Assembly (NCBI GenBank): GCA_018195615.1 | Contig: JAGTPG010000001.1 | Location: 1,853,501 to 1,917,500, forward strand | Length of the DNA: 64,000 nt | Reading direction: 5' to 3' | Origin: Streptomyces tuirus | Lineage (GTDB): Bacteria > Actinomycetota > Actinomycetes > Streptomycetales > Streptomycetaceae | Shown: positions 36,344 to 47,616 of the stretch, one piece after another | Layout of the letters: each line of letters starts with the position of its first letter | Numbering within the stretch: position 1 is the first letter of the stretch | The notes under the pieces: model-generated | What the model saw: the letters and a program-made list of their open reading frames with translations, nothing else | The model's database searches: none | What the model was told of the DNA's origin: nothing | Program-made: the position numbers and the translations under genes

Positions 36344-39300
36344 ATGGCCAGCCACGCACACCGAGCCCTGGACACCTTCTCCCCGCGACCCGCGCCTGGT
36401 TCACGGGCGCCTTCTCCGCGCCCACCACCGCCCAGGCCGGCGCGTGGCAGGCGATCCACGAGGGCTCGGACGTGCTGGTCGTCGCCCCCACCGGCTCCGG
36501 CAAGACCCTGGCCGCCTTCCTCGCCGCCCTGGACCAGCTCGCCTCGACCCCTCCCCCGCCGACCCCAGGAAGCGCTGCCGGGTCCTGTACGTCTCCCCCT
36601 CAAGGCCCTGGCCGTGGACGTCGAGCGCAACCTCCGCAGCCCCCTGACCGGCATCCGCCAGGAGTCCGTGCGCCTCGGCCTGCCCGAGCCGGAGGTCAAG
36701 GTGGGCATCCGCTCGGGCGACACCCCCGCCGCCGAGCGCCGCGCCCTGTCCACCCGCCCCCCGGACATCCTGATCACGACCCCGAATCGCTCTTCCTGAT
36801 GCTGACCTCGGCCACGCGCGACGCGCTGACCGGCGTCGAGACCGTGATCCTCGACGAGGTGCACGCGGTCGCCGGCACCAAACGCGGCGCCCACCTCGCG
36901 CTCTCCCTGGAGCGCCTGGACGACCTCCTCCCGAAGCCCGCCCGCCGCATCGGCCTCTCCGCGACGGTGCGCCCGGTCGACGAGGTGGCCCGTTTCCTCT
37001 CGCCCCGCCGCAAGGTGGAGATCGTCCAGCCGGAGTCGGGCAAGGAGTTCGACCTCTCCGTGGTCGTCCCGGTCGAGGACCTGGGCGAGCTGGGCGGCTC
37101 CCCGGTGTCGGACGGCTCCGAGGGCGCCGAGCGCCCGTCGATCTGGCCGCATGTCGAGGAGCGGATCGCCGACCTCGTCCAGTCCCACCGCTCCACGATC
37201 GTCTTCGCGAACTCCCGCCGCCTCGCGGAACGCCTCTGCAACCGCCTGAACGAGATCGCGTACGAACGAGCGACGGGCGAACCCCTCGACGAGCACCACT
37301 CCCCCGCCGAGCTGATGGGCGGCTCGGGAGCCGCCCAGGGCGCACCGCCGGTCATCGCCCGTGCCCACCACGGCTCGGTGTCCAAGGAGCAGCGTGCCCT
37401 GGTCGAGGAGGACCTCAAGGCGGGCCGTCTCCCCGCGGTCGTGGCCACGTCCAGTCTCGAACTGGGTATCGACATGGGTGCGGTGGACCTGGTCGTCCAG
37501 GTCGAGTCGCCGCCGTCCGTCGCCTCCGGTCTGCAGCGGGTCGGCCGCGCGGGGCACCAGGTGGGCGCGGTCTCCACGGGCGTCGTCTTCCCGAAGTACC
37601 GCGGTGACCTGGTGCAGGCGGCGGTGGTCACGGAACGCATGCGGACCGGCGCCATCGAGTCCCTCAGGGTCCCCGCCAACCCCTTGGACGTCCTGGCACA
37701 GCAGCTCGTCGCCATGACGGCCATGGACAGCTGGCAGTTCGACGACCTCCTCGCCGCCGTCCGCCGGGCCGCCCCTTCGCCTCCCTGCCCGAGTCCGCCT
37801 TCACGGCGGTCCTCGACATGCTCGCCGGCCGCTACCCGTCCGACGCCTTCGCCGAGCTGCGCCCCCGCGTGGTGTGGGACCGCGTCACGGGCGAGATCAC
37901 CGGCCGCCCCGGCGCACAGCGCCTCGCCGTCACCTCCGGGGCACGATCCCCGACCGCGGCCTCTTCGGGGTCTTCCTCGCGGGCGCCGACCCCAAGAAGG
38001 GCGGCGGCCGGGTCGGCGAGCTCGACGAGGAGATGGTCTACGAGTCGCGCGTCGGCGATGTCTTCACGCTCGGGACGAGCTCCTGGCGCATCGAGGACAT
38101 CACCCGCGACCGTGTCCTGGTCTCCCCGGCCCCGGGCGTGCCGGGCCGGCTGCCCTTCTGGAAGGGCGACCAGCTGGGCCGCCCACTGGAACTGGGCCGG
38201 GCGGTGGGCGCGTTCCTGCGCGAGGTCGGCTCACTGCCCGAGGACGACGCCCGGCTCCGCCTCCTCGCCGCCGGCCTGGACGCCTGGGCGGCCGACAACG
38301 TGCTCTCCTACCTGGACGAGCAGCGCGAGGCCTGCGGCCACGTCCCGGACGACCGGACGATCGTCGTGGAGCGCTTCCGTGACGAGCTCGGCGACTGGCG
38401 GGTGGTCGTGCACTCCCCGTTCGGCGCCCAGGTGCACGCCCCCTGGGCGCTCGCGCTCGGGCGAAGCTCTCCGAGCGGTACGGCATGGACGCGCAGGTCA
38501 TGCACGCCGACGACGGCATCGTGCTGCGCCTGCCGGACGCCGACCTGATGGGCCTGGACCTGCTGGACCAGGAGCCGGTCAAGATGGGCCGCGAGTACGA
38601 CGCCGAGCAGGCCCCGGTGGGCGCCGCCGACGTCGTCTTCGACAAGGGCGAGGTCGACCAGGTCGTCACCGACCAGGTGGGCAGCTCGGCGCTGTTCGCG
38701 TCCCGTTTCCGCGAGTGCGCCGCCCGCGCGCTGCTGCTGCCGCGCCGCAACCCGGGCAAGCGCACGCCGCTGTGGCAGCAGCGGCAGCGCGCCTCCCAGC
38801 TGCTCCAGGTGGCGAGCGAGTTCGGCTCGTTCCCGATCGTGCTGGAGGCGGTCCGCGAGTGTCTCCAGGACGTCTTCGACGTCCCCGGGCTCGTCGAGCT
38901 GATGGGCGACCTGGAGTCCCGCAAGGTGCGCCTCGTCGAGGTCACCACTGCCGAACCGTCGCCCTTCGCGCGCTCCCTCCTCTTCGGCTACGTCGCCCAG
39001 TTCCTCTACGAGGGCGACTCCCCGCTCGCCGAGCGCCGCGCCGCCGCCCTGTCGCTGGACTCCCGGCTGCTGGCCGAGCTGCTGGGCCAGGCGGAGCTGC
39101 GCGAGCTGCTCGACGCGGAGGTGCTGACGGAGCTGGAGCGGGAGCTTCAGTGGCTCACCGAGGACCGCCGCGTCAAGGACGCCGAGGGCGTCGCGGACAT
39201 CCTCCGCCTGCTCGGTCCGCTCACGGGCGAGGAGCTCACCGAGCGGGGCGCCGAGCCGCAGTGGGCCGAGGAGCTGGCCCGTGCCCGCCGCGCCATCCGG

Positions 39301-41249
39301 GTCCGGATCGGCGGCGCCGACCACTGGGCGGCGATCGAGGACGCGGGCCGCCTGCGCGACGCGCTGGGCACGGCGTTGCCGGTCGGCGTCCCGGAGGCCT
39401 TCACGGAGCCCGTCAAGGACCCCCTCGGCGACCTCCTCGCGCGCTACGCCCGCACCCACGGCCCGTTCACCTCGACCACGGCGGCGGCCCGCTTCGGCCT
39501 GGGCGTCGCCGTCACCGAGGGCGCCCTCCAGCGGCTGTCCGCTGCCGGCCGGGTCGTCCAGGGCGAGTTCCACCCGGCCGGGATCGGCCAGGAGTGGTGC
39601 GACGCGACGGTGCTGCGCCGGCTGCGCCGCCGCTCCCTGGCCGCCCTGCGGCACGAACTGGAGCCGGTGCCGCCGGCCGCGCTCGCCCAGTTCCTCCCGC
39701 AGTGGCAGCACATCGGCAAGGGTCACTCACTGCGCGGGATCGACGGGCTGGTGCGCGCCATCGAGCAGACGCAGGGCGCGTCCGTGCCGGCCTCCGCCCT
39801 GGAGAAGCTCGTCCTGCCCTCCCGGGTGGTGAACTACACCGCGGCGATGCTGGACGAGCTCACCGCCTCCGGCGAGGTGGTGTGGGCCGGGGCGGGCTCC
39901 CTCCCGGGCAAGGACGGGTGGGTCTCCCTCTACCTGGCGGACGCGGCGCCCCTGCTCCTGCCTCCCCCGCACCCCCTGGAGCTGACGGCTCTCCACCAGT
40001 CCGTCCTGGACGCCCTCTCCGGCGGCTACGGCCTGTTCTTCCGGCAGATCGCCGACCAGGTCCGTGCCACCACCCACCCCGAGGCCACCGACCCGCAGCT
40101 GGCCGACGTCGTCTGGGACCTCGCCTGGTCCGGACGCCTGACGAACGACACGCTCACGCCCATGCGTTCCCTGCTCGGCTCGGGCCGCACCGCCGGCTCC
40201 ACGGCCCACCGCGCCAAGCGCGCGGTCCCGCGCGGCCGCTACGGCTCCCTGACGGCCGCGGCGCGCACCGCGTCCCGCTCCGGCCCGCCGACCGTCGCCG
40301 GCCGCTGGTCCCTGCTCCCGGCCCACGAGCCGGACCCCACGGTGCGGGCCCACGCCCTCGCCCGCACCCTCCTCGACCGGCACGGGGTGGTGACCAGAGG
40401 TGCGGTCTCGGCTGAGGGCGTCGAGGGCGGGTTCTCGGCGACGTACCGCGTGCTCTCCGCCTTCGAGGAGAGCGGCCAGGCCCGCCGCGGCTACGTCGTG
40501 GAGGGGCTCGGCGCCGCGCAGTTCGCGATGGACGGCGCCGTGGACCGTCTGCGCGCGGTGTCCAACGCCCGCGACCGGGGCGAGGACCTGCCCGGCCCGC
40601 CGGTCCCCGACCTCGACCCGTTCCCCGCCCATGACTTCGCCGGCCCGGACGACTCCGCCCCCTCGACCGACCACACCGACGATCCCGGCCACGACGGCTT
40701 CCCCGACTTCGACTCCGCGTTCGACGCCCCGCACCGTCCCCGGACGAGTACGTCTCGCCCCGCGACCACGCCCCGCAAGGCATCCCGCCCCGGCAGAACG
40801 GCGGGCGCGCCCCGTACGAGCCGGGGCTCCCGGGCCGCCGCACCCGCCCGGACCCGGTCTCCCGGGCGATCGTCCTCGCCGCCGCCGATCCGGCGAACGC
40901 CTACGGCGCCGCCCTGTCCTGGCCCGAGCCGCCGACCGGCGCCGGACACAAGCCGGGCCGCAAGGCGGGCTCCCTGGTGGTGCTCGTCGACGGCGAGCTG
41001 ACCCTCTACATGGAGCGCGGCGGCAAGACCCTGCTGGCCTGGACCGCCGACCCGGACGGCGACCCCACCGCCGACCCCCGTCTGCGCTCGGCCGCAGAGG
41101 CACTCGCCGCAGCCGCCCGCGCGGGCTCCCTCGGCACGGTCACCGTGGAGCGCGTCAACGGCGCCCAGGCCTTGACCTCCCCCATCGGCACCCTCCTGGA
41201 AGGAGCGGGCTTCATCGCGACGCCCCGAGGCCTGCGTCTGCGCGCCTGA
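36344..41249 (+). CDS. lhr: Lhr-type DEAD/DEAH-box ATP-dependent helicase (eight apparent frameshifts)
   Basis: Large SF2 DNA/RNA helicase linked to DNA repair. Walker A APTGSGKT, DEVH box (VILDEVHAVAGTKRG), SATVR (motif III), IVFANSRRLAERLCNRL (motif IV), TSSLELGIDMG (motif V) and QRVGRAGHQVG (motif VI), then a winged-helix and beta-barrel region and the Lhr C-terminal domain. The frame is lost at eight G or C runs: 36381-36384, 36553-36557, 36595-36599, 36780-36783, 37772-37775, 37938-37941, 38459-38461 and 40738-40741, each repaired by one base. Corrected length is about 1637 residues. Uncorrected, no helicase could be made. ATG 36344 begins MASHAHRALDTFSP. A DNA glycosylase gene follows 101 bases downstream. 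Confidence 0.9.
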
Positions 41250-41350
41250 CGGCCACACGCCCGAGGGCGCACCGGCCGCTGGTTCACGCCGGGGGACGAG
41301 GCGACCGCGACCCGAGCCATGACACGCGGCCCTCGTGCCACCCTTGACCC

Positions 41351-42180
41351 ATGCCCGAAGGTGACACGGTCTGGCAGACCGCGAGGCGGCTGCACGGCGC
41401 CCTCGCGGGCAAGGTGCTGACCCGCAGCGACCTCCGGGTGCCCCGCTTCGCCACGGCCGACCTCACGGGCCGCACGGTCCTCGACGTCACCCCACGGGGC
41501 AAGCACCTCCTGACCCGCGTCGAGGGCGGCCTGACCCTCCACTCCCACTTGCGGATGGACGGCGCCTGGAAGGTGTACGGCAACGGCCAGCGCTGGAGCG
41601 GCGGCCCCGGCCACCAGATCCGCGCGATCCTCGGTACCACCGACCGCACTGCTGTCGGCTACCGCCTCCCCGTCCTGGAACTCCTGCGCACCGCCGACGA
41701 GCACCGTGCGGTCGGCCACCTCGGCCCGGACATCCTCGGCCCGGACTGGGACCCCGAGCGGGCCCTCGCCAACGTCCTCCAGGATCCCGCCCGCCCCTCG
41801 GCGAGGCCCTGCTCGACCAGCGCAACCTCGCCGGCATCGGCAATGTCTACAAGAGCGAGCTCTGCTTCCTGCTGGGCGTCACCCCTTGGCTCCCCGTGGG
41901 CGACCTGCCCGCCGAGCGCGCCGGGCACCTGCCCGAGCTGGCCAGGAAGCTGCTCGAGGCCAACCGCGACCGCCCGATCCGCAGTACGACGGGCCGCCGC
42001 GGCCAGGACCTCTTCGTGTACGGCCGGGCTCCCCGTCCCTGCCTGCGCTGCCACACCTCCGTCCGCGTCGCCGACCAGGGCGACGGCTCACGCGAACGCC
42101 CCACGTACTGGTGTCCCACCTGCCAGCCGGGCCCCGCCCCGGCCCCGGCCCGGCGCGTCCGCCACACCCCGAACAATTGA
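41351..42180 (+). CDS. Fpg/Nei family DNA glycosylase (endonuclease VIII-like; apparent frameshift)
   Basis: Base-excision repair glycosylase/AP lyase. The N-terminal catalytic Pro and Glu are in MPEGDTVWQTARRL, the Nei (endonuclease VIII) form rather than MutM. The helix-two-turn-helix lies around NLAGIGNVYKSELCFL and the C-terminal zinc finger has CLRCHTSV and YWCPTCQ. The frame breaks at the C-run 41794-41797; one base restores 276 residues. Start at ATG 41351. It probably acts with the upstream Lhr helicase in DNA repair, though they have separate starts 101 bases apart. Confidence 0.9.
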
Positions 42181-42212
42181 CGATCCGTCAGAAACACTCG
42201 TACGGTCCGTAC

Positions 42213-42976
42213 ATGCCCGTCACGGCGTACGACCTCACCGGCCGCACCGCGTTCGTCACCGGCGCGGCGAGCGGCATCGGGCGCGCCTCGGCACTCCTGC
42301 TCGCCGAGGCGGGCGCCACGGTGCACTGCGCGGACCAAGACACCGAGGGCCTGCACGAGACGGCGACCCTCATCAAGGACGGCGGCGGCACCGCCCGCAC
42401 CCACCACCTCGACGTCACCGACCGCTCCGGGCTGAGACAGGCGATCACCTCGTGCGAACGCGTGGACGTCCTCGCGGCGATCGCCGGCATCATGCACAGC
42501 AGCCCGGTCCTGGAGACCCGGGACGAGGACCTCGACCGGGTGATGGCCGTGAACTTCAAGGGCGTGCTGTACGCCTGCCAGGAGGCGGCCCGCCTGATGA
42601 TCGCGCACGGCGTCCGGGGCAGCATCGTCACGATGGCCTCGGGCGCCGTCGACACGGGCGGCCCCGGGCTGCTCTGCTACGGAGCAGCCAAAGCGGCGGT
42701 GGTCCAGCTGACGAAGACCCTCGCGACGGAGGTCGGCCGGCACGGCATCCGCGTCAACGCGGTCGCGCCGGGCTGGATCCGCACGCCCATGACCGACCGC
42801 CACGACGACGAGGCCCAGGCGCGCACCGAGGCAGTGATGGCCCGCATGTCACCTCTCGGCCGGGTCGGCGCCCCGGGGACATCGCCCACGCGGTCCTCCA
42901 CCTGGCATCCGACGCCTCGTCCTTCACGACGGGCCAGATCATCCGCCCGAACGGTGGCGTGGCGATGCCGTGGTGA
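42213..42976 (+). CDS. Short-chain dehydrogenase/reductase (apparent frameshift)
   Basis: About 254 residues. NAD(P)-binding TGAASGIGRASALLL, Asp in CADQDTEG (NAD preference), AIAGIMH in place of NNAG, catalytic Ser region MASGAVDTGG and YGAAKAAV (Tyr and Lys). The frame breaks in the CCCCGGGG segment 42871-42878; one base restores GDIAHAVLHLASDASSF and TTGQIIRPNGGVAMPW, the normal SDR end. ATG 42213, 33 bases after the glycosylase stop. Substrate unknown. Confidence 0.88.
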
Positions 42977-43010
42977 GGCCGGCCCCGCCCGCCCAGGCGA
43001 CGCCCCCACC

Positions 43011-43270
43011 TCACTCCCGCCGCGACATCACCCCACGAGCCCCAATCCCCCACACCTTCCGCCACCGCCCCTGACCGAGCGCCCCGCTCGCCCGGGCCTT
43101 AGGCACACAGTGCACGGGCAGCACACTCAACCCCCACCCCCCTGCGGCCACCGTCGCCTCCAGCACCCCCGCCCCGGGCACGGCCACCAGCCGCAGCACA
43201 GCCCACCACCACAGCGCCGCCCCCAGCGCCGGCACGGCTGCCCTGGCCCCCAGCGGCGCGCCCCCGTCAT
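43011..43270 (-). CDS. Small conserved hypothetical protein (apparent frameshift)
   Basis: ATG at 43270 has a strong ribosome binding site, GGAGGTG, on the minus strand. Its frame needs one added base in the C-run 43247-43251 to continue as LGAALWWWAVLRLVAVPGAG and end VWGIGARGVMSRRE at 43011, giving 86 residues with one likely membrane segment. The ribosome binding site and codon bias argue for a gene; the family is not known to me and it could be spurious. It occupies most of the 445-base gap between the SDR gene and dps. Confidence 0.45.
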
Positions 43271-43421
43271 GGCCCCCACCTCCGGCCCGACGCTATTCGG
43301 CGGCTCGGGCCGGCGGACAGGGCGCACCACCGGCACACAGGCGCACCGCGCGCCCCGCCATGCCGGCGCCGAGCGGCGTACCCCCCGGCCGGCTCGTCAG
43401 CCGGTGCCGCGCCCGTTCCGG

Positions 43422-43892
43422 TCACCCGTTCTCGGCCTGGAACATCCAGTGATGCTTCTCCAGGTCCGCGGTGATGCCGATGAAGATGTCCTGGCTCACC
43501 GGATCCGGCTCACCGGTCGCCTCGACCCGCTCCCGCATCCGCGCGATCACCGCGCCCAGCGCGTCGACGAGCGTGCCGACCGCGGTCGTGTCGTCGACCC
43601 ACCCCTCGGGAGTCACACCGATCCCGCTGCCGACGGCCACGGTCGCGGCCCGCCCGTCCGGTGGGATCCCGAGCGCCGCGGCGCGCTCCGCCACGGTGTC
43701 GGAGTACTTCCGCGCCGTGTCGACCACCTCGTCGAGCTGGAGGTGCACCGACCGGAAGCGCGGCCCCACCACGTTCCAGTGGATCTGCTTCGCCACGAGG
43801 GCGAGATCCACCAAGTCCACAAGCGCGCCCTGCAACGCTTCCGACACGGTCTTGAGGCTCGCGTCGGACAACGGGCTCTTCACGACGTACAT
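43422..43892 (-). CDS. dpsB: Dps-family ferritin-like DNA-protection protein
   Basis: 156 residues; Dps proteins form dodecamers that oxidise iron and protect or condense the nucleoid. Ferroxidase ligands are in KQIHWNVVG and VHLQLDEVVD; the C-terminal helix ends EKHHWMFQAENG. ATG 43892 is chosen for GGAGGTG six bases upstream and the conserved MYVVKSPLSD start; an upstream in-frame Met at 43922 is not supported. By gene order this corresponds to dpsB of S. coelicolor; the symbol rests on recalled synteny. Convergence with no neighbour suggests a single-gene transcript, possibly stress-induced, but I see no clear SigB promoter. Confidence 0.88.
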   Translation of the reverse strand: MYVVKSPLSDASLKTVSEALQGALVDLVDLALVAKQIHWNVVGPRFRSVHLQLDEVVDTARKYSDTVAERAAALGIPPDGRAATVAVGSGIGVTPEGWVDDTTAVGTLVDALGAVIARMRERVEATGEPDPVSQDIFIGITADLEKHHWMFQAENG

Positions 43893-44041
43893 CCGCACCT
43901 CCGTGGACTGTCCCCCGGCCATCCCCTCAACGATGACCGCCGCACGCCATCCCGGCAAACGCACACAAACAGGACAGATCCCCACCAGGCAACCCGTAGG
44001 CAGGCGAAAACCCCGGGCGGCACCCCTCCGGGTCTACCGGA

Positions 44042-44060
44042 GAGGCCCGGCCGGGGCCTC
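44042..44060 (-). terminator. Hairpin after clgR
   Basis: GAGGCCC (44042-44048) and GGGCCTC (44054-44060) form a 7-bp stem 26 bases beyond the clgR stop, toward dps. It may end the clgR transcript. No T-run follows. Confidence 0.45.
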
Positions 44061-44085
44061 GTTCATGCCACGAGAGCGCAGAGGC

Positions 44086-44465
44086 TCACGCGGCGACGAC
44101 GTCCACCGCCTCGGCGGGCGCCTTGATCGTCACCCGTTCCGGTGGCACACCGGTCACCGAAACGGAACCCAGCATCGGTCGAACCGGCGTGGGTACAGGC
44201 TCACTGGGGGTGGCCGCAGCGGACTGGGCCAGTTCGGCGAGGGCGAGCTCGTCGCTCACTTCCCGCATGAGCTCGGACATCCGTACGTCCAGCGCGTCGC
44301 AGATGGCGGAGAGCAGCTCGGAGGAAGCCTCCTTCTGCCCCGCTCCACCTCGGAGAGATAGCCGAGTGAGACTCGGGCGGACGAGGAGACTTCGCGCAGA
44401 GTACGGCCCTGGCGCTGGCGCTGCCGACGCAGCACGTCACCCAGCAGGCGACGGAGCAGAATCAT
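44086..44465 (-). CDS. clgR: ClgR, XRE-type activator of clp protease genes (apparent frameshift)
   Basis: 126-residue helix-turn-helix regulator ([31 protein letters not shown], restored to [17 protein letters not shown]). In Streptomyces ClgR activates clpP and lon genes and is itself degraded by ClpP through its C-terminal Ala-Ala; the protein here ends VDVVAA, keeping that degron. The frame breaks at the C-run 44338-44341; one base restores the helix after the DNA-binding unit. ATG 44465 follows GGAGGGAG. Location after cinA and pgsA matches the conserved ftsK-pgsA-cinA-clgR order of actinobacteria. Confidence 0.9.
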
Positions 44466-44574
44466 CGGTGGCTCCCTCCTCGGACCGCGTAGCCGCATCC
44501 ATTACGCCCCACCGTACCGCCTTGCGCCGCGGCCGTGCGGGGAGCGATGTCGTGTTCACTCAGGGCTGCAAACA

Positions 44575-45120
44575 TCAAAACCCCCCGTTCCGTTCCGTAT
44601 CCTGTGCCCGCTCATTCCCAGTCTGTTCGCCCGCAAGCTCCTTCAGGAGCAGTGCGAGTACGCTCCGTACACTCTCTCTACGAATTTCCTCGCGGTCGCC
44701 GTTCAACCGCAGAGCCGCCACTTTTCCGCCGCCGGCGGAACCGGAATCGGTCCCGAACGGCCCGTCCACAGCCACGAAGACCGTCCCGACGGCCTGTCCG
44801 TCCTGCGGATCGGGACCGGCGACGCCGGTCGTCGCGATGCCCCAGTCGGTGCCGAGCGCCTTGCGCACGCCGGCCGCCATCTGGTCCGCGACCTGCGGGT
44901 CCACCGCTCCACGCACCGCCAGCAGGGAGGCGTCGACACCGAGCAGTTCATGCTTCAGTTCGGTGGCGTAGGCGGTCACCGAGCCCCGGAAGACCTTGGA
45001 CGCCCCGGGGACCGATGTGATCTCCGCGGCAACGAGGCCACCGGTCAACGACTCCGCGACGGCGAGCGTCTCACCCTTCACCGTGAGTAGTCGCACCACG
45101 TCGGTGGCCGTGGAACTCAC
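44575..45120 (-). CDS. Nicotinamide-nucleotide amidohydrolase, CinA C-terminal family (PncC)
   Basis: 181 residues, only the CinA C-terminal (PncC) domain, which deamidates NMN to nicotinate mononucleotide. Features: VAESLTGGLVAAEIT, FRGSVTAYATELKHELLGV and the nucleophile region IATTGVAGPDPQDGQAVGTV. The GTG at 45120 overlaps the pgsA stop by four bases (GTGA), so the two are translationally coupled. The N-terminal MoCF-like domain of full CinA is absent, as usual in this clade. Confidence 0.9.
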   Translation of the reverse strand: MSSTATDVVRLLTVKGETLAVAESLTGGLVAAEITSVPGASKVFRGSVTAYATELKHELLGVDASLLAVRGAVDPQVADQMAAGVRKALGTDWGIATTGVAGPDPQDGQAVGTVFVAVDGPFGTDSGSAGGGKVAALRLNGDREEIRRESVRSVLALLLKELAGEQTGNERAQDTERNGGF

Positions 45121-46047
45121 GCTTCCTTCTCCTCCAACGCGGCCTTGCGCTCGGCGATTCCCCGCCTGCGCAGCACAATGGCCTGTTTCACATAGTCCAG
45201 CCCGGTCACCACGGTCAGCACGACCGCCGCGGCCATCACCCACCACCTCAGGGTGGCCAGCCACCCCGTCAGCGCCAGCACGTACATGCCCACGGCCACG
45301 CCTTGGGTGAGGGTCTTGAGCTTGCCTCCGCGGCTGGCGGGAATGACGCCGTACCGAATGACCAGAAAACGCAGCAGGGTGATCCCGAGTTCCCGCCCGA
45401 GGATGACGCCGGTCACCCACCACGGCAGATCACCGAGCGCGGACAGGCAGATCAGCGCCGCCCCCATGATCGCCTTGTCGGCGATGGGGTCGGCGATCTT
45501 CCCGAAATCCGTGACCAGGTTGTACGTGCGCGCCAGGTGACCGTCGAAGAGGTCAGTGATCATGGCGATGGCGAAGGCCGCCCAGGCGAGCGACCGCCAC
45601 GCCGGGTCGTATCCGCCGTCCGCGAGCATCAGCGCCACGAAAGCGGGGACGAGGAGCAGCCGGAGCATGGTCAGGAGGTTGGCGATGTTCCAGACACTCG
45701 CCTGGTTGACGGCCGCGGCCGCGATCTTCCCGCCCCGCGCGGGCTTGGCATCGCCCTGCGCGTCGACAGCGGCGCTCCCCGAGCCTTCACCGACGGCGGC
45801 CCCGATGTCGTCGGCACGGGCAGCATCACCATCCCCGAACCGGCCGCTCCGCCACGATCCACGCCGGACGACGACGCCCCGCGCCCCGCACCGGACGACG
45901 CACCACCGTCAGCCGACCGCGCTGCCGCCCTGCCGACCGCCGCCCCGGGAACCTTCCCGAGGCCGCAGAGGCCGCGGAAGCCGCACCGGCCGCAGCCCTC
46001 CTCGCACCGGAGGCACCGCCCGCCGCGGATGCCGGGACACCGGTCAT
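45117..46047 (-). CDS. pgsA: CDP-alcohol phosphatidyltransferase, PgsA family (two apparent frameshifts)
   Basis: Phosphatidylglycerophosphate synthase-type membrane enzyme. The catalytic motif reads DGHLARTYN and [10 protein letters not shown], the D-G-x2-A-R-x8-G-x3-D-x3-D signature; about six membrane segments follow. The first 110 residues are a disordered Ala/Gly/Ser-rich leader. The conserved part alone starts at an internal Met (45668); the gene start is the ATG at 46047, which overlaps the rimO stop (ATGA). Two single-base losses are inferred, at CCC 45956-45958 and CCCC 45800-45803; correction gives 310 residues. A long Ala-rich extension is common in streptomycete PgsA. Confidence 0.87.
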
Positions 46048-47524
46048 CTGCCCGCCTCCTCACTCCACCCGGGCGACGCGAACGAGCCCTGCAGCGGCTC
46101 GGCCACCAGGTCGACACCCTCCGTACCGACCACCTTCGCCTCGACCATACGGCCGACGCTCAAGCCCTCGCCGCTCGTGAGCAGCACCTGGCCGTCCGTC
46201 TCCGGCGCCTGGTGCGCCGCGCGGCCGTACACGCCCTCCTCGTCGTCGACGGACTCGACGAGCACCTGCACGGTCTGGCCGACGCGCTCCTCGGCGCGCT
46301 GCGAGACGAGCTCCTCGGCCAGCCGCGAGACACGGGCCAGCCGCTCGGCGACGACGTCCTCGTCGAGCTTGTCGTCGTAGGTCGCCGCCTCGGTGCCCTC
46401 CTCGTCGGAGTAGCCGAAGACGCCGATGGCGTCCAGCCGCGCGCCGTTCAGGAACCGCTCCAGCTCGGCGAGGTCGGCCTCGCTCTCGCCGGGGAAGCCG
46501 ACGATGAAGTTGGAGCGCACACCGGCCTCGGGCGCCTTGCTGCGGATGGTGTCGAGCAGCTCCAGGAAGCGATCGGTGTCGCCGAAGCGCCGCATCGCGC
46601 GCAGCACGCCCGGCGCGGAGTGCTGGAAGGACAGGTCGAAGTAGGGCGCGACCTTCGGGTCGAGGTCAGCACGTCGATGAGGCCGGGCCGCATCTCGGCC
46701 GGCTGGAGGTAGCTGACGCGCACCCGCTCGATGCCGTCGACCTCGGCGAGCTCGGGCAGCAGCGACTCCAGCAGACGGATGTCGCCGAGGTCCTTGCCGT
46801 AGGAGGTGTTGTTCTCGGAGACCAGCATGATCTCCTTCACGCCCTGCTCGGCCAGCCACCGGGTCTCGTTCAGCACGTCGCTCGGGCGGCGGGAGATGAA
46901 GGAGCCCCGGAAGGACGGGATGGCGCAGAAGGAGCAGCGCCGGTCGCAGCCGGAGGCGAGCTTCACGGAGGCGACCGGGGAGCCGTCCAGCCGGCGGCGC
47001 AGGGGCGCGCGCGGCCCTGAGGCCGGAGCGAGGCCCTCCGGAAGGTCCGCGGGGGCGTGCCCGGGGAGCGCGACGGTCTCGGCGGACTCCTGGCGCTCTG
47101 CCGGGCTGATCGGCAGCAGCTTGCGCCGGTCGCGCGGGGTGTGCGCGGCGTGGATGCCGCCGCTGAGGATGGTCTGGAGCCGGTCGGAGATGTCCGCGTA
47201 GTCGTCGAAACCGAGCACGCCGTCGGCCTCCGGGAGGGCCTCGGCGAGTTCCTTGCCGTACCGCTCGGCCATGCAGCCCACCGCCACCACGGCCTGGGTT
47301 CTGCCGTGACTCTTGAGGTCGTTGGCTTCCAGGAGGGCGTCGACCGAGTCCTTCTTGGCGGCCTCGACGAAGCCGCACGTGTTCACGACGGCGACGTCCG
47401 CTTCCTCGGCGTCCTCCACGAGCTGCCAGCCGTCCGCCTCCAAACGGCCTGCGAGCTCCTCCGAGTCCACCTCGTTACGGGCGCAGCCAAGGGTGACGAG
47501 TGCGACGGTACGGCGTTCAGGCAT
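46044..47524 (-). CDS. rimO: Ribosomal protein S12 methylthiotransferase RimO (apparent frameshift)
   Basis: Radical-SAM enzyme that methylthiolates an Asp of ribosomal protein S12. N-terminal [18 protein letters not shown] and [15 protein letters not shown] carry auxiliary-cluster Cys; the radical-SAM motif is CDRRCSFC; a TRAM domain ends the chain. ATG 47524 ([17 protein letters not shown]) starts the family N-terminus. The frame breaks at the GGG run 46657-46659; one base restores [19 protein letters not shown] and gives 493 residues. The last codons overlap the pgsA start (ATGA). Confidence 0.93.
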
Positions 47525-47616
47525 GGGCTCAAGAGTACTTCGTCCCACCGACACCCCACGTCGACGGGGTTGGCCGGGAGCGGCCAACCCCGTACGGCGG
47601 AACCCCTTCGGACCAG

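Noticed and set aside
36344..41249. lhr as a true decayed pseudogene
   Set aside because: All eight breaks are one-base losses in G/C runs and the intervening protein is fully conserved with no internal stops; the artefact explanation is simpler.
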